Shown: piece by piece, positions 11,992 through 24,698 of the stretch
Layout of the letters: each line of letters opens with the position of its first letter
Numbering within the stretch: position 1 is the stretch's first letter
DNA from: Apiospora phragmitis
Lineage: Eukaryota > Ascomycota > Sordariomycetes > Amphisphaeriales > Apiosporaceae
Assembly (NCBI GenBank): GCA_038363925.1
Contig: JAQQWL010000001.1
Location: 1,984,001-2,048,000, forward strand
DNA: 64,000 nt
Direction of reading: 5' to 3'
Program-made: the position numbers and the translations under genes
The notes under the pieces: model-generated
Seen by the model: only the letters and a program-made list of their open reading frames with translations
Told to the model about the DNA's origin: nothing
The model's database searches: none

Positions 11992-12391
11992 AAGTCAAAG
12001 CTGACCTTGATATGTTGTGTAAGAAACGGGGTTATAAGCACAAGTGAGTGAGGGCGCGTGAGACTGTAATTTCCACTTACAAATACCGGAAACAAATGTA
12101 CAAACCGCTGCTTATAAGAAAGGGCTCTTTGATGATGGCATCATAGGCATCAGTGCACTGCCTGGAGCGATTACGGGCGATGTGGGCTTATGGATAGTGG
12201 GGGGTGAGCTCTGATGGGCCCCGCGCTAGGTTAGTTCCACTATGCACACTTGCTCTACTCACTGATGGCGGGGTGTCAGCCTCAATGCCCAGCATCTTTC
12301 CTTCATGTACGGAGTATCTGCCTACCATAACGCCCTGCTCCCTATGATTCTTTGAATTCACCTATTGTTGAGAACGTATATACCTGCAAAT
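11992..12391. promoter_or_regulatory. divergent promoter region
   Basis: A 400-bp shared upstream region between the molybdopterin-domain gene and the GMF gene, transcribed apart. No specific site identified. Confidence 0.4.
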
Positions 12392-13108
12392 ATGGTGAGT
12401 TCTCATGAGCTGAAACCTCACAGTGCCTGGAAGTAACACCGTGTACAACAGAGCGCCGAAGCGAGATTGTACACTTTCTCGCAAGAGACGAAAGACCACT
12501 TGCGAAAGTTCCGTCTAGGGACTTCGCGTAGCAATGACCCTCAAGCTGTGATCTGTATGTATGTCTCTCTTCCTCGAACTGCGGGCCAGTGTGGCCTAGC
12601 CATATCCGGGGGAACCCAGTCGCAGACCTATCTATTTCGGCAATGCCTACCTATTTAGCTTCCGTCGCCGTCGGACACCAACAGCTTATTCAATTTCACC
12701 CAGACACGATTGATAAGAAGACACACGAGATCCGTCAAGATGAAGACAAGATGGTCTACAAGTCCCTCGAGGAAGTCGGCGACGAACTGCCCGACAACTC
12801 ACCACGCTTTGTGCTGTTGAGCTACCCATTGACTTTGGTATGTGCAGAACGAGACAGCGCTTGGGGAAGAGGCCAAAGAGTCCTGGGGAAACATCATCGC
12901 TAACAAACGTGCCATGCAGCCATCCGGACGGCTGTCCGTGCCCTACGTCATGCTGTATTACCTGCCTATTACGAGCAACAACGAGCTACGAATGATCTAC
13001 GCCGGCGCGAAAGAGTTGATGCGAAACACGGCGGAGGTTGGCAAGGTCTTCGACATCGAGAGTGCCGACGACCTGGAAGAAATCCCTAAGAAGCTCGCCC
13101 AGGAGTAA
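12392..13108 (+). CDS. aim7: glia maturation factor homologue (GMF/Aim7)
   Basis: Four exons: 12392-12394, 12452-12554, 12704-12837 and 12920-13108; 142 residues, the normal family length. It is a single ADF-homology domain that binds Arp2/3, debranches actin and acts at cortical patches. Visible blocks are SAEARLYTFSQETKDHLRKF, IDKKTHEI, DELPDNSPRFVLLSYP, LSVPYVMLYYLP and LRMIYAGAKELM, followed by the acidic C-terminal helix. Exon 1 contains just the ATG, with intron 1 (GTGAGT) following directly. Intron 3 starts right after SYPLTL and rejoins at PSGRLSVPY, where an unspliced reading would be out of register with the family. Confidence 0.93.
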
Positions 13109-13207
13109 TACGGGTCTACAGCACAGGTCAGGGTTGGTAGAGTACAAACATGGAAAGACGCAGGTGTTGATGTAACTTTATATTCTACTGGTCTTTGTTA
13201 AGGACCA

Positions 13208-14236
13208 TCAGTCGTCAGGCAAGACCAGTTTGGCGTCAATGCCTATTTGTTCTGCCAGGCCACGGACAACTCCCTTGAGTGCCGTACAGGCCGGACTCTC
13301 GGGGAACGCCTCAAAAAAGCTCTCGCCGTAGTCGCATGAAAGTCCGATCCGAGGGTCCAGCGGCACCTCACCCAAGAACGGTATACTCATTTCCTTCGCT
13401 AATGCAGCACCGCCCCCTGTTGTCGCCCTGAAGATCTGGCTCTTATGGGTGCATTTTGGGCACACGAATCCGCTCATGTTCTCCACGAGGCCCAGGACTC
13501 TGATACCAGCCTTGCGGCAGAAGTCGATTTCCTTCCGCACGTCTAACAGAGCCACTTCTTGAGGGGTAGTAACCACGACCGCACCATCGATGCCGCTCTC
13601 TTTCATAAAGCTGTTGACACTTAGATGCTCGTCACTCGTGCCCGGTGGTGTATCCACCAATAAGAAATCCAGGTCGCCCCAGTCCACATCCTTCAGAAAT
13701 CGTTTGATGAGGCCATTCTTCTTGGGGCCTCTCCATATGATAGCGTCGTCGCGATTCGGAAGCATGAACTGTATGCTCATGACGCCGAGGTTATCGGAAA
13801 CCCAGACGGGGCTCCAGCCCGTACCGGAATCATGTATCGTCTCGGCCTCCACGCCCATCATCTTCGGTATACTCGGGCCGCAGATATCTGTGTCCATGAT
13901 GCCGACATTATTCTCCTCACGCGTAGCAAAGGTGTGCCCTAGCATGGATGTGAATGTGCTCTTCCCTACGCCTCCCTTGCCCGAGAGTACGAGTATCTTG
14001 TGCTTAATGCCCGACAGCCGCGCTGAGATTAGTGGGATGTCCGGGTCGGGCCCCTTGGGCGCCGAGGCGCAGATCGCCTGGTTCGGGCAGCCGGCGCAGT
14101 TGTCGGCCTTGCCCGCCTGCTCGGATTCCGGGCCGGGGCAGTGCTCCGGCTCGGGCGCGACGAGTTGCGGCTTCGATTTCAGGGGCTCCTCGATCACGTC
14201 GGCGACGGGTTCGGGTTCCTCGAGGGAGGGCGCCAT
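13208..14236 (-). CDS. nbp35: cytosolic Fe-S cluster assembly ATPase NBP35
   Basis: Intronless, 342 residues, family length. With Cfd1 it forms the cytosolic scaffold that assembles 4Fe-4S clusters for nuclear and cytosolic apoproteins. The N-terminal cluster ligands Cys33, 47, 50 and 56 (C-x13-C-x2-C-x5-C) separate NBP35 from Cfd1, which lacks them. The deviant Walker A GKGGVGKS is at 86-93, [11 protein letters not shown] follows at about 194, and the bridging CPKC is at 259-262. Its 3' end faces the GMF 3' end with about 100 bp between them (convergent). Confidence 0.97.
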   Translation of the reverse strand: MAPSLEEPEPVADVIEEPLKSKPQLVAPEPEHCPGPESEQAGKADNCAGCPNQAICASAPKGPDPDIPLISARLSGIKHKILVLSGKGGVGKSTFTSMLGHTFATREENNVGIMDTDICGPSIPKMMGVEAETIHDSGTGWSPVWVSDNLGVMSIQFMLPNRDDAIIWRGPKKNGLIKRFLKDVDWGDLDFLLVDTPPGTSDEHLSVNSFMKESGIDGAVVVTTPQEVALLDVRKEIDFCRKAGIRVLGLVENMSGFVCPKCTHKSQIFRATTGGGAALAKEMSIPFLGEVPLDPRIGLSCDYGESFFEAFPESPACTALKGVVRGLAEQIGIDAKLVLPDD

Positions 14237-15474
14237 GGTGGTGGTGAAGCGTGGCGTGGCGGGGTCGCTGATGCTTGGAGGCGTGGGGTAAGTGATATGG
14301 CTTTAGTTGATTGTATACGCTCTAGCGCTAGGTCTCGTCCTGTGCAGACGATAATGTGGCTGTCCCGTACTAGCTGACTGGCAAGGAGAAAAGAGGTGAG
14401 AGCGATGGTGCAATATCGCAACGTCTGGAAATTAGTTGTTTGGCTCGATATTAATTGCTGAAAATGCTGCAGACATATTCCTTGAAAGGCTGCTTATCAA
14501 TCGTTAAATCTGCTCAAGTGTTCCGGCAGCGGCGTAGGCTACAGTGGGGTGGCCACTACCCTTTGCACTAAGGCAGGCAGACGGGCAGGACCTGAGTCAA
14601 TCAGTAAATAATGCCCTCAGAGAATAACGACTAACCTTTAACGAATATGTGAAGAATCCCATTTTTGTTTATCAGCAGAATCCATGTTGATGTCAATCAT
14701 CGGATGATGTTTTGTTTACTGTCAGCACAATTCCAGCCAATCAACTTAACAAGTTCTGCCATCAGAATATTTGTTGCATCCTAAGGTTATATGCATTGAC
14801 CTCTCCTGACCTTCCAGCTTTAAGTGCATGCAGATATGTCTAGTCGTAAGTGCAAAAAGACGTCAGCGAGGGGCATACATAGTTCATCATGAGCATTATT
14901 CTGCAGCGAATAGAGAGAGATGGGCATTCTTCATACGAAAACAGGCCCACATGATTATACAATCAACAAATTCTAGAAGGACGGCCTCCAACCAATCAGT
15001 CCTGCAGCTCTGTGTCATGATGGGGGCAGCAGCGCCTAGAGGCTAGAGACCAGACTGGGACAGACCTTCCCCACACGCATAAAGCAGGGGTTGTTGTTGA
15101 ACTTGCATTGAGTTGATTGATGACTTTATTTTGAGTTACGCGACGCGCCCGAGCTTGCTGCCGCTCTAAATAGGACCCGAAACCTTGCATTGCAAGGTAC
15201 ATAATTATTATTGCTTATCCTGTTGGCCATCGAGTCCGGCACAAGAGACACATTCATTTCGCCCGTCCGCCCACCGTCCTTCGACCCGAGCTGGCTCGTT
15301 TACCTGCCCCCGACGACAGCAACCCCCGTTGTGGTTGATCGACGGAGCAATTGGGAAGGAAGCAAGCACATACACATACCTTTGAAATCCATCGTCGCAA
15401 CCTGACAAACCGACCGACGATACCAAGAGCTGGGCGGAAACAACCTGCCCTTCTGCGAAAATTCCAAAACCGTC
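14237..15474. promoter_or_regulatory. divergent promoter region NBP35 / HOS3
   Basis: 1.24 kb with no coding signal, AT-rich in the middle. It must hold both promoters and 5' leaders. The HOS3-proximal 250 bp is C-rich, as fungal leaders often are. Confidence 0.4.
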
Positions 15475-18400
15475 ATGGCATCAACCCCTAATCGGAGCGC
15501 AGCCGCCCATCTGGAGATCGACGTGACGAAAAAACCACCACGTCGCAGCGACGTCGACACCGCTCTTGCCCAATCGATGCAGAACTTCTCGCTGAATTCG
15601 CCAGGGACGCCTCATGCCCACGCAAAACCATCTCCAAGGCAAAATGGTCCTCTGCCGTATCCCACACACCCGCCCCTTCCTACGCTGGATCGAGCCAACT
15701 TGGGCGTCCCCCCAAATGGCGTCCGGAATGCTTCTCGTAGCCCCGTCTCTCGCTCCGTATCCCATGGCGGGACCCCCCAGTCAGGGTCTGGTACTCCGAA
15801 CCTTCTAAGGAAATCTTCCAGCACCTCGTTACGTTCCACGAATGGAATTACCCCTACCCGTGCCCCCAGCCGTGCTGCCTCGCGCCGGGGAAGTTCAGCA
15901 AGCCTAGCATCGCCGGCTCCTCGATCGCCTATGAATTTTGGCCCGCCGCCTGTAATGGAGGAGCCGAGACCGAGAGTCACAGAATCTTCCGTTGCCAAGA
16001 CGTATTTCCAATCCGAGCTGGATATGTTGCATTACAGTGAATCCGCAAAGCGTTCCGATACCCTCGTCGTCATCCACGATTCTTGTTACGGCCACCGATT
16101 CTCAAGACCCAAGACGACCAAAGGCAACCTCGCCACGATTGTCGAGCGACCAGAACGACTTCAGGCATGTGTACTTGGCGTCGCCCTGGCCTATGTTCGC
16201 CTCGGTGACAGACATTGCGATGGAAAAATCCCAATTCATCCTGACCTCGACCCTGCAACTCTGGCTACCATCCCTTTCCGAATCCGCAAAACTGACCGCA
16301 CCGTATCACTTACCGAGCCAATCGTCACCAATGTTCATGGGACAAAATGGATGGAAGAGCTGGGACTGCTGTGTGATGCGGCGGAAGCACACCTTGCGTC
16401 TGGGAACAGCGAGCTGAAGCGACCTAACATGGACCGGGGGTTAGGTGCCGAGGCTCCCAAACCATTCCATGAAGGGGATCTCTATCTGTGCAAAGAATCA
16501 ATGGCGGCGTTCGAGGGCGCGCTGGGTGCTGTATGCGAAGCTGTTGACGCTGTTTTGACATCGCAGGTTAAGCGGGCCTTCGTAGCAGTCCGACCTCCCG
16601 GGCATCACTGCTCGTCTCAGCACCCCCAAGGTTTCTGCTGGCTCAACAATGTGCATGTTGGTATCATGCATGGGTTCATGAACCACGGGATGACCCATGC
16701 TGCCATCATCGATATCGACTTACACCACGGAGACGGTTCACAAGCCATTGCCTGGGATCACAACACCCGCCGTATCAGGCAACCCAAGAATGCAGCGGCC
16801 TGGAAGAAATCTTCAATTGGCTATTTCAGTCTACACGACATCAACTCGTATCCCTGCGAAGCTGGCGACATAGATAATATCAAGAATGCTAGTCTCTGTA
16901 TCGATAACGCGCATGGCCAAAATGTCTGGAATGTTCACCTCCAGGAATGGAGCTCCGAGGTGGAATTTTGGCGTTTGTATCAATCAAAGTACTCTGTCTT
17001 ACTCGAGAAGACTCGCAGCTATCTCCGCCGCGAGACCGAGAGATTACAGGCCGCTGGCCAGGTACCAAAGGCTGCCGTCTTTATTTCTGCTGGATTCGAT
17101 GCGAGTGAGTGGGAAGGCGCAGGCATGCAGCGTCACACAGTCAATGTTCCAACCGAATTCTATGCGAGGATTACGCGGGATGTTGTCAAGCTCGCTGCCG
17201 AGGAGGGCCTGGCGGTCGAGGGACGAGTTATCAGCGCGCTCGAAGGGGGCTACAGCGACCGTGCCCTGTCCTCCGGTGTCCTCAGCCACATCAGTGGTTT
17301 AGCCGGGTCTGATGCCAAAAATGCAAAGGAGGAAAGCCCTAGCCGAATGGGACGTGAGATTAGTCGACGAATAAGCGTCTTCAGCAACAGCCCGATAAGC
17401 AGCAGTCCCCTGAGTCGCCGCAGTACGCTGTCTTCGGATTCGGATGTTCGCATTGAGATGCCCGGGTTCCCCTATGACCCGAAATGGTGGTCTCAGCAGG
17501 AGCTCGACCAACTCGATGCAGCAAAAACTCCTCAGGTAGTCCTACCAGAACCCAAAGTTCCCCGACAAGGCCCCATCCCTACCTACTGCACACCCACGCA
17601 GTCGTCAGTTGCCAAAGCAGTCGATCCGGATAAGGTCCGCCGCACCGCCTCTGGCTACATGGCCGCGCAGCCAGTAGCGCCGAGGGCGCCTACTCCACCA
17701 ACCCCTGAGGTTCATTGGCCAGTGGCTGCGCTAGAACTCAGTAAACTGCTGGTTCCAACGGACCGACCAGTGAGCAGTGTTACTTGGGAAGAAATGAAGG
17801 CAGATTCCAATCGCATCAAGCGCGACCGTCAGTCGCTTCCTGTGCAGAACACCGAGTCCACGGAAAACACCGGTGGAGTGCGGAAGTCCCTCCGGGAACG
17901 CCGACCAGTCAAGAGTCCAACCGATATCGAAGTACCCGGGCATAACCGTAGGAGAACTATGACAAACACCTCCAACATCATTCAAGAAAAGGTTGGTCCA
18001 TGCCGTCGTTCCACCAGTCCTGCGCGTGACGGATCTTTTTCAACTAACTGGAGAAACAGGCTTCCGCACGTGGTATTCCGTCTCATGGCCGTCGCCTTAG
18101 TAGTGCGTCGACGTTTATTGCCAATAGCAATGATTCGCTGGACCCGGCTAGCATGATGCCTCCTCCTTTCTACCCCCGACCTGATACTTCCCAGAGCATT
18201 CGGCCGGAGTCTTCGATGAGTAATGCCACGTTTGATGTGAGAAAGTCTCGGCCAGATTCTTCGATGAGTAATGCCACGTTGGATGTGAGAAAGTCGCGGC
18301 CAGCGGTTTCTCGCTCGCAGAGTGCCAAGGATGCACCGAAAAAGGCTACCAAGGCCACGACGACCACTGCAAAGCCCCCTGGAAGACCGAAATCGAGAGC

Positions 18401-19394
18401 TTCGAAAAAGAAGACTGGCCTTGAATCAGGTGAACCAAGCCCAGCGCTGCCACCTGCTGCGGCCGAGGAGCACCCAGCGTCCTCCATTGTGGCATCTCAA
18501 GTATCGACCTCGTCTCAATCCCAAGCACCGACTCAAGCACCTTCCGTGTCCCCCTCTCGAGCAGGTCCGGATTCAGATGATGAAGTCTCCAAACTTACCC
18601 ACGGAGTCAAAAAGATTACACTCGTCACCAAGGAGATGAGAGAAGCTCGGGAAGCGGCGAAGAAGGCCCAGACACCAAATCAAACCGCCACTACGACAGC
18701 TAAGCCAGTTGCCAAAGTTCGCGGACCAGCCTCGAAGGCAAAGGCGGACGTATCAAAACCTGAGCCCAAATCCAATGATGCTGACATGCATGATCCTCTC
18801 GCCTCGGGTTCACCTCAGACCGAGTCTCCAGCGGCTACTACCATGCAGCGGCAGCGGCCCTCTGATATCAAAACAGAGCGCCAAGTGGGAATGATGGGCA
18901 GGTCGACTTCCCCGGATCCCCTGACCTCGACGCTGCCGAGCCCTCAGAAAGACCAAGCCCAGAGCCCTCCGACCCAAGTCCCCTCTTTGAATGAGACAAA
19001 GGGCGATGCTAAAACCGCTCATTCTATTCCCGCTGAGGGTCTGCCTGTTACCTCACCAACGTCAATGCCAGCGACACCTGTCATCGAAGTATCAATGTCT
19101 GAATTGAACGAACAGGCCGCCGATCTGTTTGTGCCCTACCAACCTGAGGGCTCAACACCCAAGGCTCTCCCCCAGAAAGGCCCCCTGAAATGGCTGCCGC
19201 CAAATCAAGCGGAAACACCCCGAGTCTCGAAGAAGGGTCATCACTTCACTGCGAATTCGTCCATTCCTTTCGCCAACAGCCCTTCGAAGGAAAAGCATGA
19301 CAAGCAGGACGGCCAGCAGGCCCACACCCCTATCAAGGTCGAAAAGCAACAAGGCGATGTCTGGGAGATCCCCGAAACGCCTGACTGCCGTTGA
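15475..19394 (+). CDS. hos3: HOS3-type histone deacetylase
   Basis: Two exons, 15475-17991 and 18060-19394; 1283 residues. The 68-nt intron has an unusual donor GTTGGT but a good CTAAC branch and CAG acceptor, and splicing restores one open frame. Residues 1-180 are a Ser/Pro-rich disordered tail. The zinc deacetylase domain spans about 195-620: VRPPGHHCSSQHPQGFCW (His377/378), DIDLHHGD (zinc ligands Asp415, His417), SAGFDAS (Asp542) and GGYSD (Tyr593). Strong similarity to yeast Hos3 / Aspergillus HosB in these blocks and the inserted loop ITRRIRQ-like segment support the call. The long C-terminus is basic and Ser/Pro/Thr-rich, with a 16-residue tandem duplication. It removes acetyl groups from histones in the nucleus; the tail presumably mediates contacts. 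Confidence 0.93.
18201..18296 (+). repeat. 48-bp tandem duplication inside HOS3
   Basis: Two adjacent in-frame units encode RPESSMSNATFDVRKS and RPDSSMSNATLDVRKS. They differ at only a few bases, so the duplication is recent or maintained. Confidence 0.9.
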
Positions 19395-20687
19395 ACATCA
19401 ATCAATACGAAGAATGGGAGTCGAAAGAACGTTGGTATATTATGTGTATAGAGACTATTGGACTAGCTGTACAGAATTTGGGAATTGTTTGGGAGCCAGT
19501 ACACCTATTGAGTTTTTGGCGTACGTCTGATTTATGCATCTATGATACCCGGTTGTAGATCGTTGACTTGGATCCAGTCGCGGCAGTACTGTCCTCGTTT
19601 CTGGCTATCATGACATTGCATGGCTAGGACGTAGTTCATGTATTTCAATAAAGGAGTAATCATGTAATCACTGTTTCAGAATACGCACGCCTCCAAGTTC
19701 CAAGGGACTGTGAATCTTGATTTAGATTTAATGCCTACGAGACTAAATACATGCTGATCAACTCAGCCAACCATGGTGAATAAAAGGGGGTGCTCAACCG
19801 TAACCCCCACGATCTTACGAATCTGCCGGTTCGTTGGCCGACATGGACAATATTCATACTTTCTGAGTACAGCATTGTTAACTGCTCATGACTCATAATT
19901 GTAAGCCGAAAGTAGTGAATACCAATCTCTAAATGTAGCATAAACACATAAAAACACCGATCATTCAAGGGGTATAGCTTTCTATTCGTCATGACCGCAT
20001 ATGTATATTTAAGAGGGGTATCGTCGTAAGCAACCACCACGCACATAGCATCTTACTTATACAACATAATACACCGCTCATCTATAACTTCGATTCAACC
20101 CAAACCATTCCAGCAGTAGAAATGAAACCCTCACAACGACGAGGTTACCGCCAAGATGAGAATCACTGCCCTAAGGACTCCGCAGACATGCTCTCTGTCA
20201 GCCCCGTTCTTATTCTTCTTGCCATCACTGCTCGAGGCTTCCGCTACGACCACTCTGGCGGTAACTAGACTGAAGTAAAATACAGAGGCAGACAAGGCGT
20301 CACCCCCCTATTATTTTCAGTTGCGGCTATCCGAAAGAAACTTTGAGAGACCTCCTAAGCCACAGACACGTAAGACGATGCGCCTCCTCATGGACACTGC
20401 CAACGCTGGTAAGCAATAATTATCAGCAGGGGCACCATGTGAGACTAAACCGAGCTGAAATGCGAACATAAATCAGAGGGCTTTCACCGTACTGCAGTTG
20501 CTAATAGCGGAACACTGCCTCTTATAGTCGTTTGCGTACAATTATCTGCATACTCTTACGTCCTGCTAGGCGTGGGATAGCCCGTGTCCAGTCTCCTTAT
20601 ACCATCATAATATTCACAATACGCTTCGAATCCCCCATGTTTGTCCTATTATCGATCTGGTCCCTGCACAGCGCTGCCTCATACATC
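19395..20687. other. intergenic between convergent genes
   Basis: 1.3 kb of AT-rich DNA between the 3' ends of HOS3 and the TauD gene. Contains only short frames; nothing else recognised. Confidence 0.45.
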
Positions 20688-22000
20688 CTACGCTGGTCCG
20701 TCCTCTAGTAGCTCCCCTTCATCGAGCAGCCCCAGGGCTTGACGTCTTGTTGGAGCAGTCGGTTCAAAGTACGGCTTCTCGGCCAAGGCCGTGACACGTG
20801 TTCCATGCCTTGGGAACTTGCCTCCATAGTCCCAACTTGCATTGTGGATTGTGATTCTGCATTTGTATCAGTATCCGTAATCATCATAGTTGATAATCGA
20901 GGAGAGGAAGGAAGATTTTGGACTAACCTGTTATCCCACAAGGCGCTGGTGCCTGGGGTCCACTTGAACCTCAGCTGGATGTCCACGTTCTTCTCGTAGA
21001 CGTCGTACAGGTAGTTGAGGATAGCATCGCTCTCGCCGCGGTCGAGCCCGACGATGCGGTCCGTCATGGCGCGGTTGACGAAGAGCGACTTCCAGCCGGT
21101 GGTCGGGTGGACGCGCACGAGCGGGTGGACGCGCTCGACCCACTTGGGTCCCGCCTCGGGGTGTCCCGGTCCAGGTAGGGGTGGGCCGAGCGGTAGACGG
21201 CGCGCTTGCCGTCAATGATCCGGCGGAACCCGGGCGACAGCTTCTCGTACGCCGCGTACCCGCTCGCCCACAGCGTGTCGCCGCCCACGGGCGGCACCGT
21301 GTCGTTGTGCAGGTGCGTGATGCCCGCCGGCTGCAGCTCGTGCACCAGGTCCGTGTGCCACCGCGAGGCGCCCCCGGGGTTCCGGAAGTCGGCCTTGCGC
21401 TCCGTGGCCATCAGGTCGGGCCAGATGACGGACACGCCCAGTTCGCCGGGCACTTGGGGGACCTGAGGCTATTATTATTGCAGAACCATGTCAGTAATCA
21501 TAATAAACAACAGAATGACTAAGTGATTATTAGTTCGGACAGACAGGGCCACTCACGTGAACCTCCGGGACACCGTAGTATTTGCCCAGCTCAAGCTGCT
21601 GGTGGGGCGAGATGTCCTGGTCGCGGAAGAAGACGACGCTCCGCTCGGCGATGAGCAGGGCGAGCTCGTCCTTCTGCCGGTCAGTCAGGTCCTTGAGCTG
21701 CAGGCCCTCGATCTCGGTGCCGATGTGGGTCGTCAGGTCCGTGACCTTGGCGGCGGCGGACAGCAGGGCGCTCTTGGCCTTGTCGGCGCGGGTGCCGGCG
21801 TCCTTGTGCTCCCACGGCTCGCTGCGGATCGCGAGGACGTCCTGCAGGTATAGCGGCCGCGAGGGCCGGTAGGGGTAGCCTTTGGAGAGATCCACGCCTG
21901 CTTTCTTGAACCGGGCCAGGGCCGTCTCGGGGAGGCCTAGGGTGTCCTTGATCGGCGGCGCGACGTCCACGATGTGGTCTGCAATAGGGGCAGGGGCCAT
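20688..22000 (-). CDS. TauD/Jlp1-like sulfonate 2OG dioxygenase, one frameshift
   Basis: Three exons: 22000-21557, 21462-20928 and 20856-20688; 384-codon scale, 382 residues after correcting one missing base. Fe(II)/2-oxoglutarate enzymes of this family oxidise taurine or other sulfonates and release sulfite. Iron ligands His184 and Asp186 are in SRWHTDL, the distal His is in DNRITIHNASWDY (about 331), and 2OG-binding Arg candidates are in FPRHGTRV (about 343-347). The frame breaks at the G run 21158-21161 (four G, five expected); adding one makes the phases of all exons agree. No signal peptide, so cytosolic. It is divergent from the MFS permease, with a CYS3-type site between them. The substrate is inferred from the family, and other 2OG substrates are possible. 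Confidence 0.85.
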
Positions 22001-23132
22001 CTTCACTGATAGTCACTGTAAGGCTTTAACTGGGCTGGGATGATAAGAGAGTTGACACTGAGTGAGAAGCTATGACCAAGATCTAAATTTGTATAGTGAC
22101 CTACCCCTGAGCTGTTGCCCCTGGGAACGCTTAGCATTAATATAATGAAGGGCACAATGCCAGTCCGCTGGATGCATTTGTAATCGATAAAACGGATGAG
22201 GGTCTCTATCCCCCTTGACCCCATACTTGTATCAACCGGATCTAATAAGAGACTTGCGTTTCTAGAGGGCCTGATCCTCCACACCAGGGATTGGTAAATC
22301 CCCCTCTTCTAAGAATTCACGATGTGGCACGAATACTGCATACTGATAAGGGAATCTCCAAAGCAAAATAAATAAGTCTTTGTCTCATTGGCCTATGACC
22401 TCGATTCGTGATATGCAACACAGATGGTGCAAACTCAATTATTACTTGTGGGATCGTCGGTGGCATGCTCAGGTTGGCCGGGTTGTATGGCGTGATTGGG
22501 GTTAGCACTGGTGTCATTACCACCATCTCCGCACGCCATGCACAACCGAGAAAACGCGATGGCAGGTTCCAAGGCATACCAACTGATGGTATGGCAGTAG
22601 AAAGAAGTCTAAGGCCCGGTTTCGTGAGGTTCTAGACTTGTTTGCTGAGAAATCAACGCGGTGCTCGCTGCACGATCAACCGAAAAGGGGGGTGTTTCTA
22701 TGGGGCTATCCAACCTCGTGAATTCCGGACAAGCCAAAGCATATCTCCGTGAACTCAGCATAGTTAATTCCACGAACACCTCATAATGCAGTCCGTTGTA
22801 ATAGACGAACCCTCCATGCCAAAAGCCATGCTGTGTGCGAGTCATGCGGCTGCTTGTGCAGATAGCCTACAGCAGCAACACGATTCTACACCGTATGGCG
22901 TCATGGAACCTTGCTTGTTACGAGATTGCCGCGGCACTTGGATCTGCAAGATAGGAGAGCTCATCACTAGCCAATCAAACATACTTGGACGGTGAGTCGA
23001 ATTTGTAAAGATTCAGGTCTTATGAAGGATGTATTCTCAGGAATTGGTCGTGCCTCAGATATTAGCCGACTTGAGCTCGATTACTGTTCTAGTACCCGTC
23101 CAACTGTCTGACAAGCGACATATTTGACAATT
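22001..23132. promoter_or_regulatory. divergent promoter TauD / MFS permease
   Basis: 1.1 kb with no gene. It separates two genes that are plausibly co-regulated and contains one perfect CYS3-type palindrome, listed separately. Confidence 0.5.
22895..22904. promoter_or_regulatory. CYS3/MetR-type sulfur regulator site
   Basis: ATGGCGTCAT matches the Neurospora CYS3 bZIP consensus ATGRYRYCAT at all ten positions, about 230 bp before the permease ATG. By chance such a site is expected about once in 65 kb. Function is inferred from the sequence and from the sulfur-related neighbour. Confidence 0.45.
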
Positions 23133-24698
23133 ATGGCCTCCAAAGGTGACCCGATCGTCCTGATGGACAACAAGGCTCCTGCTGCATTCACGGAGTCAAC
23201 TCGCGGGAGCGACACCAACTCGGATTCTGTCCCAGTCTCCAAGGAAGTGAAGAGGACATGGCGTTCCTACCTGTGGGACACCTTCGACAAGTCCCCTGAG
23301 GAGCGTCGTTTCTTGACCAAGCTCGATGCTGTCATCCTCACGTTGGCCTCCCTCGGGTACTTCATCAAGTATCTCGACCAGGTGAACATCAGCAGCGCCT
23401 TTGTCAGCGGTATGAAGGAGGACCTGGGCCTGTACGGGAACCAGCTGAACTACATGACGATGTGCTGGACCGTGGATATGTGATCGGTGAAATACCAAGG
23501 TGAGCAGTGCCCTTCCTTGGCCACAAAACACCGTGATACGGATTCTAACATATATCTTTCTACCAGTAACATGCTCCTGACTCGCATCCGTCCCTCCATC
23601 TGGATCCCGGCCTGCGAGGTCACATGGTCCGTCTTGACCATACTCCTCACCCAGTGCTCCAACGCGACGCAGATCTACGTGCTGCGCTTCTTCATCGGCC
23701 TGGCCGAGTCCGGCTTCTACCCGGGCATGCAGTACGTGATCGGGTCCTGGTACCGCAAGGACGAGCTGGCCAAGCGGTCCTGCATCTTCCAAGCCTGCGG
23801 CTCCATCGGCTCCATGTTCTCCGGCTACCTGATGGCGGCCGTGCACCGGCTGGACGGCCAGCACGGCTACCACGGCTGGCAGTGGCTTTTTATTATTAAC
23901 ACGGTCATCTCGCTGCCCATCGCCATGGTGGGCTTCTTCCTGATGCCCGACGTTCCCGAGGTCACGCGCGCGTTCTGGCTGACCGACGCGGAGAAGGAGC
24001 TGGCCCGGACGCGTATGCGGCACGAGGGCCGCGTTGGTCGGGGCCGCGGCGGCTCCTACAACAAGGCCAAGTTCAAGAAGATCTTCACGTCGTGGCACAT
24101 CTACGCCCTCACGCTCCTCTACATATTCTTCAACAACGGCACCAGCTACGGCAGCCAGCCCGCCTTCCAGCTCTGGCTCAAGTCCGAAGGCTACGGCGTC
24201 GCCGCCGTCAACTCGTACCCGACCGTCGCGTCGGCGGTCGCGGTCGTCTTCACGCTGGCCTACGCCTGGTCGTCGGACTCCCTGTGCCGGGGCGCGCGGT
24301 GGCCGCCCATCGTGTTCGCGGGGACCGTGCTCATCGTCCTCAACGCGAGCCTCGCCGCGTGGGACATCCCCCAGGGGTGGAAGTGGGCGTGCTACGTGCT
24401 GGGCATGATGGGCGGCGGCGTCTCGGGCCTGACCTTCGCGTGGGCGCACGAGATTTGTAGCGACGATAACGAGGAGCGCGCGCTCGTGGTCGCGTCTATG
24501 AACGAGATGGCGTACGTCGTGCAGGCTTGGCTGCCGCTTATCGTCTGGCAGCAGGTCGAGGCGCCTCGCTACAGGAAGGGGTTTATCACGACTGTTTTTC
24601 TCAATGTGGGCGAGATTGGCATGGCTCTCCTTATCCGGTTCCTCCATCACCGCGAGATAGCGCAGAAGAAGGAGAGGATTCCTTCGCTAGATGCTTAG
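23133..24698 (+). CDS. MFS permease, anion:cation symporter (allantoate/Seo1-like), one frameshift
   Basis: Two exons, 23133-23499 and 23567-24698; 499 residues after correcting one missing base. This is a plasma-membrane 12-helix transporter of the fungal ACS family (Dal5, Fen2/Liz1, Seo1, Tna1), which import organic anions and vitamins. Visible are LDQVNISSAFVSGMKEDLGL after helix 1, then GEIPSNMLLTRIRP, RFFIGLAESGFYPGMQY, SWYRKDELAKR and the second-half helices. The start is the ATG at MASKGD; upstream in-frame codons are not ATG. The frame breaks at 23474-23475, where one more G restores GYVIGEIPSN. The substrate cannot be read; the TauD partner and the CYS3-type site point to a sulfur compound. 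Confidence 0.88.

Noticed and set aside
23196..24650. 484-codon open frame on the minus strand
   Set aside because: Antisense to the MFS permease, caused by high third-position GC; its sequence is Arg/His/Gly-rich and has no family motifs.
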